Shown here: in pieces, positions 9,408 through 17,076 of the stretch
How the letters are laid out: each line of letters opens with the position of its first letter
Position numbering within the stretch: the first letter of the stretch is position 1
The notes under the pieces: generated by a model
Databases searched by the model: none
What the model was told of the DNA's origin: nothing
What the model saw: only the letters and a program-made list of their open reading frames with translations
Translations under genes and position numbers: made by a program
DNA from: Nesterenkonia sp.
GTDB taxonomy: Bacteria; Actinomycetota; Actinomycetes; Actinomycetales; Micrococcaceae
Direction: 5' to 3'
DNA: 38,451 bases
Assembly: GCF_029265375.1 (NCBI RefSeq)
Contig: NZ_JAJUJJ010000025.1
Span: forward strand, 1-38,451

Positions 9408-11945
9408 GTGCCTGCAGAGAAGACTGACGTCCGCGATCCGGCGGATCTGAGGTCCAAGCCCGATCCCGGCGTGCTTGAGGAGCGGGGCCTGAACTCGGTG
9501 CAGGTCTCTGAGCGGCTGCGCCTGCAGCTGGGCAATGTGCAGCCGCACACCACCTCGCGCTCCATCGCCGAGATTCTGCGCACCCACCTGATGACGCTGT
9601 TCAACCTGATCATCGGTGTCTGCGCGCTGATCATCATTCTGCTGGGCCGCTGGCTGGACCTGCTGTTCGCCGTTGCCGCGGTCTGCAATGTCATCATCGG
9701 GCTGATCCAGGAGTACAGCGCCAAGCGGAAGCTGGACGCCATTGCGCTGCTGCACCAGGACCATATCCGGGTGCTGCGCGATGGGGTGATCATCCAGATC
9801 CACCGCGAGCAGGTGGTGCTCGATGACGTGGTGGAGCTGCGCCGCGGAGACCAGGTGCCCGCCGACGGGGTGATGATCTCCTCCCAGGCGCTGGACATCG
9901 ACGAATCCATGCTCACCGGGGAGGCGGTTCCGGTGCCGAAGCACCGCGGCGACCCGGTGCTCTCCGGAACGGCTGTGCTGGCCGGCAGCGGCCGGTTCGT
10001 GGTGACTGCGGTGGGTGAGCGGGCCCATGCGATCAAACTGGCCGCCGAGGCCAAGAAGTTCCAGAAGATCAATTCGGAGATCCGCCGGGCGCTGGAGAAG
10101 ATCGCGTTCTGGCTCTCCATTGTGCTGCTGCCGATCACTGCAGTGGTGTTCAACGGGCAGATGCAGGCCCACGGCGGGTGGTCGGCCGCCTGGTCCTCCG
10201 GAGCCTGGCAGGAGGCCATGGTGACTGCGGTCTCCTCGGTGACTGCGATGATCCCCCAGGGGCTGGCGCTGATGACCACGATCGCCTTCGCAGTGGCCGC
10301 GGTGAAGCTGGCCCGCCATGAGGTGCTGATCCAGGAGCAGCCCGCAGTGGAGATACTGGCCCGGGTCGACGTCGTCTGCTTCGATAAGACCGGGACGCTG
10401 ACCGACGGGACCATCGCTTTCCACGGAGCCTCCGCACTGGACGCCTCCGGCCAGCCCACCGGCTGGCGGCGCGACCCGGGGTCCACCGCCCTGGAGGGCA
10501 CGGAGCCGTGGCAGCAGGTGCTGGCCCATTTCGGCGCCGATGAGCAGGCCAACCCGACGGCAGCGGCCCTGACGGTGCCGTTTACGGCGCTGCCGCGCCA
10601 CCGTCCGGCCTTTCAGGTGCAGTTCTCCTCAATGCGGCGCTGGTCATCGGTGACCTTCGCCCCGGATGCGGGGCCGCTGGCCGGCCACTGGGTGCTCAGC
10701 GCCCCGGAGGTGCTGCGCTCAGAACAGGTGGCCGAGGGGGTCGCAGTGCCGCAGCTGCTGGCCCATACCGATGCCATCGCCGCCCAGGGCCTGCGCACCA
10801 TGCTGCTGTCGCGGGCTCCGGTGCAGCAGCCGCTGGACGCGGCGGAGACTCTGCCGCTGCGCCGCGGAGAGCAGCTTCCGGCGGGTCTGCAGCCGATGGC
10901 GCTGATCACGTTCAAGGAGAACGTGCGCCGGGACGCGGCGGCCACTCTGGAGTATTTCCGGGAGCAGGATGTCAGCCTGAAGGTCATCTCCGGGGACAAC
11001 CCCAAGACGGTGTCCGCGGTGGCCCGGGAGGTCGGTATGGACTTCGAGGGCGACGGCGTGGACGCCTCCCAGCTGCCGGAGGACCCGGATGCGCTGCGGT
11101 CGGCGTTGGCCACTCATCAGGTCTTCGGCAGGGTCACCCCGGAGCAGAAGTCGCATATGGTGCAGGCGCTGCAGGCCAACGGGCATGTGGTCGCGATGAC
11201 CGGAGACGGGATCAATGATGCCCTGGCGGTGAAGAAGGCGGACCTGGGCATCGCCATGGGCTCCGGAGCCCCGGCCACCAAGGCGGTGAGCCGGATGGTG
11301 CTGCTGGACGGCAAATTCTCGCGGCTTCCCAATGTGCTCACCGAGGGGCGGAAGGTCATCGCGAACACGGAGCGGCTGGCGCATCTGTTCCTGACCAAGA
11401 CCGCCTATGCGATCCTGCTCGGCCTGGTCTTCGCGCTGCTGTTCTGGCCCTTCCCCTTCCTGCCGCGGCAGTTCTCCACGGTGGACTTCCTGATGATCGG
11501 GTTCCCTGCCTTCTTCCTGGCGCTGATGCCCAACGCTCAGCGCTACCGACCGGGCTTCCTGCGACGATCCGCCCTGTTCTCGCTGCCTCCGATGGTCGCC
11601 ATCTGCGGCAGCCTGGTCGCCGTCAGCGCACTGGGCCGCCACTTCGGCGACGACGCGTCGGCGGTGCAGACTGCCAGCTTCATCTGTCTGGCCCTGGTGG
11701 GCCTGTGGGTGCTCAACGCGGCGCTGCGGCCGCTGAATCTGCCGCGGACTCTGCTGGTGACCTCCATGTATCTGCTGCTGGGCGCAGTGCTGCTGGTGCC
11801 GCTGTCCCAGCAGTACCACCTGTTCGCCATGCCCAGCGCCGAGCTGCTGGCCGCAGCGTTTGTGGCCGCTCTGGCCGGCTGCGGCATGGTGGAGTTGGGT
11901 CACCGGGCCTATGTGGAGCTGGTGGAGAAGCGCCGGTCATTCTGA
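9408..11945 (+). CDS. Cation-transporting P-type ATPase, CtpE-like
   Basis: An 845-residue P-type ATPase. Visible motifs: actuator-domain SMLTGEAVPV, the phosphorylation motif DKTGT at 326-330 (Asp326 is phosphorylated), ISGDNPKT in the P domain and the hinge motif MTGDGINDALAVKKADLG. The helix-4 motif is IPQGLAL rather than a heavy-metal CPx motif, and there is no N-terminal metal-binding domain. This places it with Ca2+/Mg2+-type or CtpE-like pumps. The overall layout, with a short N-terminus and about six C-terminal helices, is closest to mycobacterial CtpE; calcium uptake is reported for that family, but the ion here is inferred. It starts with GTG behind a -10 box and lies alone between dcd's partner and the YtxH gene. 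Confidence 0.9.
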   Translation: MPAEKTDVRDPADLRSKPDPGVLEERGLNSVQVSERLRLQLGNVQPHTTSRSIAEILRTHLMTLFNLIIGVCALIIILLGRWLDLLFAVAAVCNVIIGLIQEYSAKRKLDAIALLHQDHIRVLRDGVIIQIHREQVVLDDVVELRRGDQVPADGVMISSQALDIDESMLTGEAVPVPKHRGDPVLSGTAVLAGSGRFVVTAVGERAHAIKLAAEAKKFQKINSEIRRALEKIAFWLSIVLLPITAVVFNGQMQAHGGWSAAWSSGAWQEAMVTAVSSVTAMIPQGLALMTTIAFAVAAVKLARHEVLIQEQPAVEILARVDVVCFDKTGTLTDGTIAFHGASALDASGQPTGWRRDPGSTALEGTEPWQQVLAHFGADEQANPTAAALTVPFTALPRHRPAFQVQFSSMRRWSSVTFAPDAGPLAGHWVLSAPEVLRSEQVAEGVAVPQLLAHTDAIAAQGLRTMLLSRAPVQQPLDAAETLPLRRGEQLPAGLQPMALITFKENVRRDAAATLEYFREQDVSLKVISGDNPKTVSAVAREVGMDFEGDGVDASQLPEDPDALRSALATHQVFGRVTPEQKSHMVQALQANGHVVAMTGDGINDALAVKKADLGIAMGSGAPATKAVSRMVLLDGKFSRLPNVLTEGRKVIANTERLAHLFLTKTAYAILLGLVFALLFWPFPFLPRQFSTVDFLMIGFPAFFLALMPNAQRYRPGFLRRSALFSLPPMVAICGSLVAVSALGRHFGDDASAVQTASFICLALVGLWVLNAALRPLNLPRTLLVTSMYLLLGAVLLVPLSQQYHLFAMPSAELLAAAFVAALAGCGMVELGHRAYVELVEKRRSF

Positions 11946-12095
11946 GCCGACAGTCAGGCTGCTCCCAGAGACCTCTCATCCGGGATGTGTCAGGGTGGGA
12001 TCAGGGATGAATCCGGGCGTCCCCCTGGTGACAGGGATACTGCGCCCTCCGTAGGTTGAGGCTGTAGGAAGAAGCGACGACCGACAGGAGCGAAC

Positions 12096-12536
12096 ATGGG
12101 ACTGCTTTCACTGGGTGCCGGGGTGGCCATCGGCTATGTGATCGGCACCAAGACTGGGCGCGACAAGCTGGACACCGGCCTGTCCACAGTGAAGAAGAAC
12201 GCCGAAGAGACGTGGAACCGTCCTGATGTGCAGGACTTCGTCCACCGTGCTTCGGACACCGCCACCAAGGTCGCCCATGAGGCAGCCGAGGGTGCGAAGA
12301 AGGCTGCTGCGGCCGCATCGGAGGCGGTGAAGAAGGCAGCGGAGAAGACTGAGGAGGCCGAGGTGGCCGTCTCGGAGATCGTCGACGAGGCTGAGGAGAA
12401 GGTGGAGGAGACTGCCGAGGAGTTCACCGGTCCGGAGACCCACAGCACCTATCGCGGTGACTTCGTCTCCGACCCGGCGCAGTCGACCGAACGCAGGGGC
12501 AGCGACTGGGCCAATGAGGGCGGCGCCAAGTCCTGA
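12096..12536 (+). CDS. YtxH-like envelope/stress protein
   Basis: A 146-residue protein with a short hydrophobic glycine-rich N-terminus (LLSLGAGVAIGYVIGTKTGRDK), which is the YtxH (PF12732) signature. A long Ala/Glu/Lys-rich helix predicted as coiled coil follows (about 45-115), then a polar tail. YtxH proteins are small general-stress or envelope proteins of unknown mechanism. AGGAG lies 7 bases before the ATG. The 150-base gap upstream holds no clear promoter that I can defend. Confidence 0.8.
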   Translation: MGLLSLGAGVAIGYVIGTKTGRDKLDTGLSTVKKNAEETWNRPDVQDFVHRASDTATKVAHEAAEGAKKAAAAASEAVKKAAEKTEEAEVAVSEIVDEAEEKVEETAEEFTGPETHSTYRGDFVSDPAQSTERRGSDWANEGGAKS

Positions 12537-12565
12537 GGCCGCATTCGGCATATCCTTGAGGGGCT

Positions 12566-13369
12566 ATGCAGACTTTCAGCCCCGAGTCCACCGAGCCCGC
12601 TGGTGATACCGACGGCGACCCGGTGGCTCAGTTCCTCCGCGACGTCGCAGCACCGCTGCGTGCCCGTGGGCGCCCGCAGCGCCCAGACCCTCTTCCCAAG
12701 GCCTCCCAGCTGCTGGCCGAGGCGCTGCGCGCCCGCCGGATCCGGGTGAAGAAGGTGGTCGAGGGTCGGTGGGTCTTCGAATTCGCCGGCACGGTGATCG
12801 GCGGCTACTCACTCACCGGCCCTCCGGGGGATGCCCGCCCGCGCAGCGGCGGCGGGGTCACCACCCTGGTCTCCTCGCACGCCCGCCGCGTCCTGCGGGA
12901 CGCCGAGCGGGTGCGGATGCACTTCGATCTGATGGAGATCCCCCATCCGGCGCCGCTGCCTGAGAGCGCCGCCGATGAGATCACTCCCCCGCTGTTCGAC
13001 ATCGAGCTGCTGGCTCCTGGTGCCAACAGCTCCACCCTGCCGCTGCGAGCCTACGCGGTGGGCCGCGAGACCATCAGCCTGCTGGCGGTGGTTCCGGATG
13101 AGGACGGCGGCATACTGACGGTGGATGTCACCGACCGTGCCGCCGAGGAGATCCGCTCTCTGGCAGTCGATGCGATGCGCGCGATCCCTGGTCTGTTCGC
13201 CGCCGCGGTGGCGCTGGAGGTCGAATCCCTGGACCGAGCCGAGGGGGCGCAGGTGGTCGGCATTGATGAGACCGCCAGCATCGTCCCGCATCACTTTCCC
13301 GGGCTGGGCACCGGCCGTCCGGTGGCGGATGCGATCGCCGAGCAGATGCTCTTCACCGCGGCCCTCTAG
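12566..13369 (+). CDS. Degenerate ATP-grasp paralogue (likely pseudoenzyme)
   Basis: This 267-residue protein aligns with the downstream ATP-grasp protein in three blocks: residues 48-127 with 72-139, 159-180 with 217-242, and 182-260 with 304-382. The parts missing between blocks correspond to the ATP-binding core, including the Lys166 region and the Glu-Glu-Tyr clamp of the neighbour. The catalytic EVNPYAN motif of the neighbour is IDETAS here, so the metal ligands Glu354 and Asn356 become Gly232 and Asp234. The frame is intact and the codon use is normal, so it is kept as a gene rather than called a pseudogene. It may be a regulatory or structural partner of the neighbour. The start is supported by GAGGGG two bases upstream or by TATCCT nine bases upstream; neither is ideal. 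Confidence 0.7.
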   Translation: MQTFSPESTEPAGDTDGDPVAQFLRDVAAPLRARGRPQRPDPLPKASQLLAEALRARRIRVKKVVEGRWVFEFAGTVIGGYSLTGPPGDARPRSGGGVTTLVSSHARRVLRDAERVRMHFDLMEIPHPAPLPESAADEITPPLFDIELLAPGANSSTLPLRAYAVGRETISLLAVVPDEDGGILTVDVTDRAAEEIRSLAVDAMRAIPGLFAAAVALEVESLDRAEGAQVVGIDETASIVPHHFPGLGTGRPVADAIAEQMLFTAAL

Positions 13370-13390
13370 CCGCGGCGGCCCCCGGCACGC

Positions 13391-13434
13391 TTGTTAAAGT
13401 CAACGACGGTCCGCGCCGCTGCTAAATTTAACAA
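13391..13434. repeat. AT-rich inverted repeat between the ATP-grasp genes
   Basis: TTGTTAAA (13391-13398) and TTTAACAA (13427-13434) form a perfect 8-bp inverted repeat separated by 28 GC-rich bases, in an otherwise very GC-rich gap of 162 bases. It could be a pair of half-sites for a dimeric regulator. It lacks the short loop and U-run of a terminator. Confidence 0.4.
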
Positions 13435-13518
13435 CGCTCTGCATCCCCGAGCGCCGGCCATGGGGTCACCCCGCAGGCGGAAGCTTGAGCTCGCCGTGGC
13501 ATGATCCCGCGGCTCCTA

Positions 13519-13524
13519 TATCCT
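13519..13524 (+). promoter_or_regulatory. -10 box for a probable leaderless ATP-grasp transcript
   Basis: TATCCT ends 7 bases before the ATG at 13532, with no Shine-Dalgarno sequence between. The same spacing is found before dcd and the P-type ATPase gene. A -35 element is not evident. Confidence 0.45.
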
Positions 13525-13531
13525 AAACTGC

Positions 13532-14701
13532 ATGGCCGAGACCTACTTCCCCGCCGGAGGCTCGCGCAGCCGGCAGGCAGACACCTCCGGGCAGGATGTT
13601 CCCCCTCCCCCACCGCCTCCGGCGTCGTCGCGTCCCACCGCGCAGCTGGAGGAGGACGCATCGGCCACCGAACGCTTCATTGTGGACCACGTGGAGCCGC
13701 AGTATTCGGCGCTGCGGCTGTGGAGCTCCACCATGCCCCACGATCAGCTGCTGCAGCGCGCCGCCCGGCGCAAGCGCATGACCATCAAGAAGATCACCGA
13801 GTCCAATCAGCTGTTCTTCCTCTCCGGTGTGGTGGTCGGAGGGATGGACGGGGTGATCACCTCCCTGGTCTCCCACCAGGCCCGGCGGGTGACCCGTTCG
13901 AAGGCGATGACCAAGCGCTACCTCAATGCCGCCGATGTGCCCACTCCGAAGGGGCGGGCGATCAACCCCACGGAGTTCTCCCGGGCGGTGAAGTATATGA
14001 AGGCCCTCGGCAAGCAGGTCACCGTCAAGCCCTCCTCCGGACGCGCGTCGAAAGGCATCACCGTCAATGTCACCGGGGAGGGCGAGCTCCGCGCCGCGTG
14101 GCAGGAGGCCATGGCAGCCCGGTCGGCCACCTCCGACTCCCGGTACCTGATTGTGCTGGAAGAGTACACCCCCGGCCTGGACGTACGCGCCTATGTGGTC
14201 GGCGGGCAGGTGGTCGGGGCGGTGGCCAGACTGCCGCTGTATGTGATCGGAGACGGCGTCTCCTCCGTGGGCAAGCTCGCCGACGAGGAGCTCGCCCGCC
14301 GGCGGGCCAACGAGTACCTCAAGCCCCGCCTGCCGGAAGTCACCGACGCCTTCCTTGCCCCGGTGGGCCTGACCCGCGACTCGGTGCTTCCGGCCGGGAA
14401 GCTGCAGCTGCTGACCAGCATCGCCGACACCACCCGCGGCGGCGGGATCGCAGTGGATGTGCTGGACCTGCTGGCCGAGGAGGTCAATGACCTGGCAGTC
14501 GACGGGCTGTGGGCGATGCCCGGACTGGGCGCGGCCGCAGTCGATCTGCTGGTGCCGGATCTGTCCAGCGCCGACGGCGCGGTGGTGCTGGAGGTCAACC
14601 CGTATGCCAACATCATGCAGTTCCATTACCCCAGCTACGGCCAGCCGCGGAAGGTCAATGACGCGGTGATGGAGGAGATCCTCAACCGAGCCTCCCGCTG
14701 A
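13532..14701 (+). CDS. ATP-grasp ligase, cyanophycin synthetase/GshF-like
   Basis: A 389-residue protein with a Pro-rich disordered N-terminus (about 1-45), a linker domain resembling the region before the ATP-grasp core in cyanophycin synthetase and GshF, and a full ATP-grasp fold. Visible motifs: SKAMTKRYLNAADVPTPKG (124-141), nucleotide-binding Lys166 with a glycine-rich loop SSGRASKG, VLEEYTPGLDVRAYVVG (208-224), and the metal-binding Glu354/Asn356/Asn360 in EVNPYAN. Such enzymes join a carboxylate to an amine through an acyl-phosphate; the substrate is unknown. It lacks the Mur-ligase half of cyanophycin synthetase, so it is not that enzyme. Its stop abuts the convergent monooxygenase stop with no base between (TGATCA). 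Confidence 0.8.
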   Translation: MAETYFPAGGSRSRQADTSGQDVPPPPPPPASSRPTAQLEEDASATERFIVDHVEPQYSALRLWSSTMPHDQLLQRAARRKRMTIKKITESNQLFFLSGVVVGGMDGVITSLVSHQARRVTRSKAMTKRYLNAADVPTPKGRAINPTEFSRAVKYMKALGKQVTVKPSSGRASKGITVNVTGEGELRAAWQEAMAARSATSDSRYLIVLEEYTPGLDVRAYVVGGQVVGAVARLPLYVIGDGVSSVGKLADEELARRRANEYLKPRLPEVTDAFLAPVGLTRDSVLPAGKLQLLTSIADTTRGGGIAVDVLDLLAEEVNDLAVDGLWAMPGLGAAAVDLLVPDLSSADGAVVLEVNPYANIMQFHYPSYGQPRKVNDAVMEEILNRASR

Positions 14702-16126
14702 TCATCCGGCAGCAGTCCGGGCCGGTGTGCGGCGGCGCAGCTGGAACTGCGCACCGTGGTGGGCCTCGGGCAGGTGATCGCCGCGTCCGAACAGCTTCTG
14801 CCGCAGGGTTCCCGGAGCGTAGGCAGTCTTATATCGGCCCAGCCGCTGCAGCTCGGGCACCACATGCTCCACAATGTCCTCAAAGGTCCCCGGGGTGATG
14901 TGGTAGGCCAGGTTGAATCCATCGACGTCGGTGGCCTCCTGCCAGTCGATGAGCTGCTGGGCGGCCGAGGCGCCGCCGCCGACGATCACCGGACCGAAGC
15001 CGCCCACCCCGACCCATTCGGCAAGCTGGCGCACAGTCCAGGCCTCATCCTCACGTCCAGAGGCCTTCTGAAAGGTCTCCACGGTGGACTGGATGGCGTT
15101 GGACTTCACATCCCCGATGGGCTGGTCCAGGTCGAACTGGGACAGGTCAATGCCCATCCACCCGGACATCAGCACCAGTCCGCCCTCCGGGTCCACGTAC
15201 TGGCTGAGCTCGCGGTACTTGGTCTCCGCAGCGGCGTCGTCGGCGCCGGTCACGATGGTCTGCATGGCAAAGATCCGCACATCGTAAGGGTCGCGGCCGG
15301 CGTCGGCGGCGGCCTGGCGGATCTTCTGCACGGAGGCCTTGGCCAGCTCCTGGGTGGGCGGATTGATGAAGACCGCCTCAGCGTGCTTGCCGGCGAAGGC
15401 CCGCCCCCGGGTGGAGGCTCCTGCCTGGTAGATCACCGGGGTGCGCTGCGGGGAGGGCTCCACTACGCCGATCCCCGGGGTCTTGAAGTACTCGCCGTGG
15501 TGCTCAATCCGGTGCACTTTGGCCGGATCGGTGAAGACTCCGGTCTGTTTGTCGGCGACGACGGCGTCGTCCTCCCAGGAGCCTTCCAGCAGCTTATAGA
15601 CCACATCCATGTACTCATCGGCGTGGTTGTAGCGGGCGTCATGCTCCATCTGGTCGTCCTGGCCCATATTCTGCGCGGCCGAAGGCAGGTAGCCGGTGAC
15701 CACGTTCCAGCCGACCCGCCCGCCGGTGAGGTGGTCCAGGGTCCCCAGCCGGCGTGCGAAGGGATAGGGATGCTCATAGGCGGTGCCGGCGGTGATTCCG
15801 AACCCGAGGTTCTCGGTGACCGCGGCCATGGCGCTGACCAGCAGGAACGGATCCTGCAGGGGGATCTGCGCCCCGGAGCGCAGGGCAGCCTCGGGGCTGG
15901 CGCCGAAGACGTCGTAGGGTCCCAGCACATCAGCGATGAACAGCCCGTCGAACAGCCCCTTCTCCAGGGTCTGGGCGATATGGGTCCAGTAGCCGATGGT
16001 GTTGTAGTCGCGGGCGCGGTCTTCCGGGTGGCGCCACAGCCCCGGGGACTGGTGGACCACGCAGTTCATATCGAAGGCGTTGAACAGAATTTCGCGCTCG
16101 CCGGCATCGGTGGTGGGGTAGGGCAT
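14702..16126 (-). CDS. LLM-class FMNH2-dependent monooxygenase (DszA/NtaA/SnaA type), copy 1
   Basis: A 474-residue bacterial luciferase-like monooxygenase of the NtaA/SnaA/DszA group, seen from FNAFDMNCVVHQSPGLWRHP near the start, the TAYEHPYPFARRLGTLDHLT stretch, GGRVGWNVVTGY, and FQAGAS-like YQAGASTRGR. These enzymes use FMNH2 from a partner reductase and O2 to oxidise or cleave organosulfur or aminopolycarboxylate substrates. Behind an SsuABC-type importer, sulfur scavenging is the likely role. AAGGAG stands 6 bases before the ATG at 16126. The longer open frame running to 17632 overlaps the permease in another frame and is not real. It is the last gene of the riboswitch-led ssuB-ssuA-ssuC unit. 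Confidence 0.9.
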   Translation of the reverse strand: MPYPTTDAGEREILFNAFDMNCVVHQSPGLWRHPEDRARDYNTIGYWTHIAQTLEKGLFDGLFIADVLGPYDVFGASPEAALRSGAQIPLQDPFLLVSAMAAVTENLGFGITAGTAYEHPYPFARRLGTLDHLTGGRVGWNVVTGYLPSAAQNMGQDDQMEHDARYNHADEYMDVVYKLLEGSWEDDAVVADKQTGVFTDPAKVHRIEHHGEYFKTPGIGVVEPSPQRTPVIYQAGASTRGRAFAGKHAEAVFINPPTQELAKASVQKIRQAAADAGRDPYDVRIFAMQTIVTGADDAAAETKYRELSQYVDPEGGLVLMSGWMGIDLSQFDLDQPIGDVKSNAIQSTVETFQKASGREDEAWTVRQLAEWVGVGGFGPVIVGGGASAAQQLIDWQEATDVDGFNLAYHITPGTFEDIVEHVVPELQRLGRYKTAYAPGTLRQKLFGRGDHLPEAHHGAQFQLRRRTPARTAAG

Positions 16127-16173
16127 TGCGGCTCCTTCGGTTCGGATGGTGAGGTTTGGTTGAGCAGTGCTGC

Positions 16174-16200
16174 GGCGCAGGGAGCTGCCTGGCCTGCGCC
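16174..16200 (-). terminator. Hairpin between ssuC and the monooxygenase gene
   Basis: GGCGCAGG and CCTGCGCC form an 8-bp stem with an 11-base loop in the 113-base gap. A second 5-bp stem (GCCCG/CGGGC) lies at 16218-16232. There is no T-run, so partial termination or mRNA processing within the operon is as likely as true termination. Confidence 0.35.
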
Positions 16201-16239
16201 ACGGGCCGTCCTGACCTGCCCGCGGAACGGGCGCTGCGC

Positions 16240-17076
16240 TCAGGCCCAGGTCTTCAGGGCCTTGCGCTCCACCACGCCCAACAGGGCGTCGGTGAGCTTG
16301 CCCAGGATCGCCAGAATCACAATCGCCAGCAGCAGCCGGTCGGTGCGGCCGTTGTTCTGCGATTCGGTCAGCAGGAATCCGAGTCCTTCGGCAGCTCCCA
16401 GCAGCTCTGAGGCCACCAGGAACAGCCAGGCCTGCGCCAGGGCCAGCCGGAGACCGGAGAACACCGGGGGCACCACAGCGGGCAGCTGGACGGTGCCCAG
16501 CAGCCGGATTCCGTGGAATCCGAAGGCCCGCCCGGCCTCCACCAGCTGGGGGTCCACGTGTCGCAGGGCCGAGTGCACGGAGGTGAAGACCGGGAAGAAC
16601 GCGCCGATGGAGATCAGCAGGACTTTGCCGTCCTCCCCCAGGCCGACCCACAGCAGGATCAGCGGCACCCAGGCCAGGGAGGGCACGGCGCGGAAAGCGC
16701 CGACGGTGGGGTGCAGCAGACGGTCGGCGATGCGGGAGAGACCGAGCAGCGAACCCAGCAGCAGGCCTGCTGCGGCGCCGGCGGCGAAGCCCAGCAGCAC
16801 CCGTTGAACGGAGATCCCGATGTGTCCGGCCAGCGCCCCGGATTCGGCCAGGCCCACCCCGGCGTCGAAGACCCGCTGCGGGGCCGGCAGCTGGACCGGC
16901 GAGAAGATCTCCAGCACATCGGTGACCAGCCACCACAGGCCCAGCAGTGCGGACGGCACCGCTAGGCCGAGCAGGATGGTGCTGCCCGCGCGAGCCGTGG
17001 ACGCAGATGCCGGCACGGAATGCTCGGGGCTGCTCCGCCGCGCGGCGGGGTTCAGGAACGCCGGAATGACGCTCAT
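16240..17076 (-). CDS. ssuC: ABC transporter permease, aliphatic sulfonate type
   Basis: A 278-residue inner-membrane permease of the BPD_transp_1 fold with about six helices. The coupling (EAA) region is EAGRAFGFHGIRLLGTVQLP, and AVPSLAWVPLILLWVGLGE is typical of the SsuC/TauC/NitT group. It should form the channel with SsuB and SsuA of this unit to import sulfonates or related organosulfur compounds; the exact substrate cannot be read. Its ATG overlaps the ssuA stop by four bases (ATGA). Confidence 0.88.
   Translation of the reverse strand: MSVIPAFLNPAARRSSPEHSVPASASTARAGSTILLGLAVPSALLGLWWLVTDVLEIFSPVQLPAPQRVFDAGVGLAESGALAGHIGISVQRVLLGFAAGAAAGLLLGSLLGLSRIADRLLHPTVGAFRAVPSLAWVPLILLWVGLGEDGKVLLISIGAFFPVFTSVHSALRHVDPQLVEAGRAFGFHGIRLLGTVQLPAVVPPVFSGLRLALAQAWLFLVASELLGAAEGLGFLLTESQNNGRTDRLLLAIVILAILGKLTDALLGVVERKALKTWA

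Noticed and set aside
8568-10601. Minus-strand open frame of 677 codons opposite the membrane protein and P-type ATPase genes.
   Set aside because: Antisense shadow; both plus-strand genes have strong motifs and good starts, and the shadow spans their junction.
11946-12095. A promoter for the YtxH-like gene based on GGATAC near 12035.
   Set aside because: No -35 element at a suitable distance and the hexamer fits poorly.
12566-13369. Calling the first ATP-grasp gene a pseudogene.
   Set aside because: The frame is intact, codon use is normal and the C-terminal block is well kept; the loss is a clean internal removal of the catalytic part rather than random decay.
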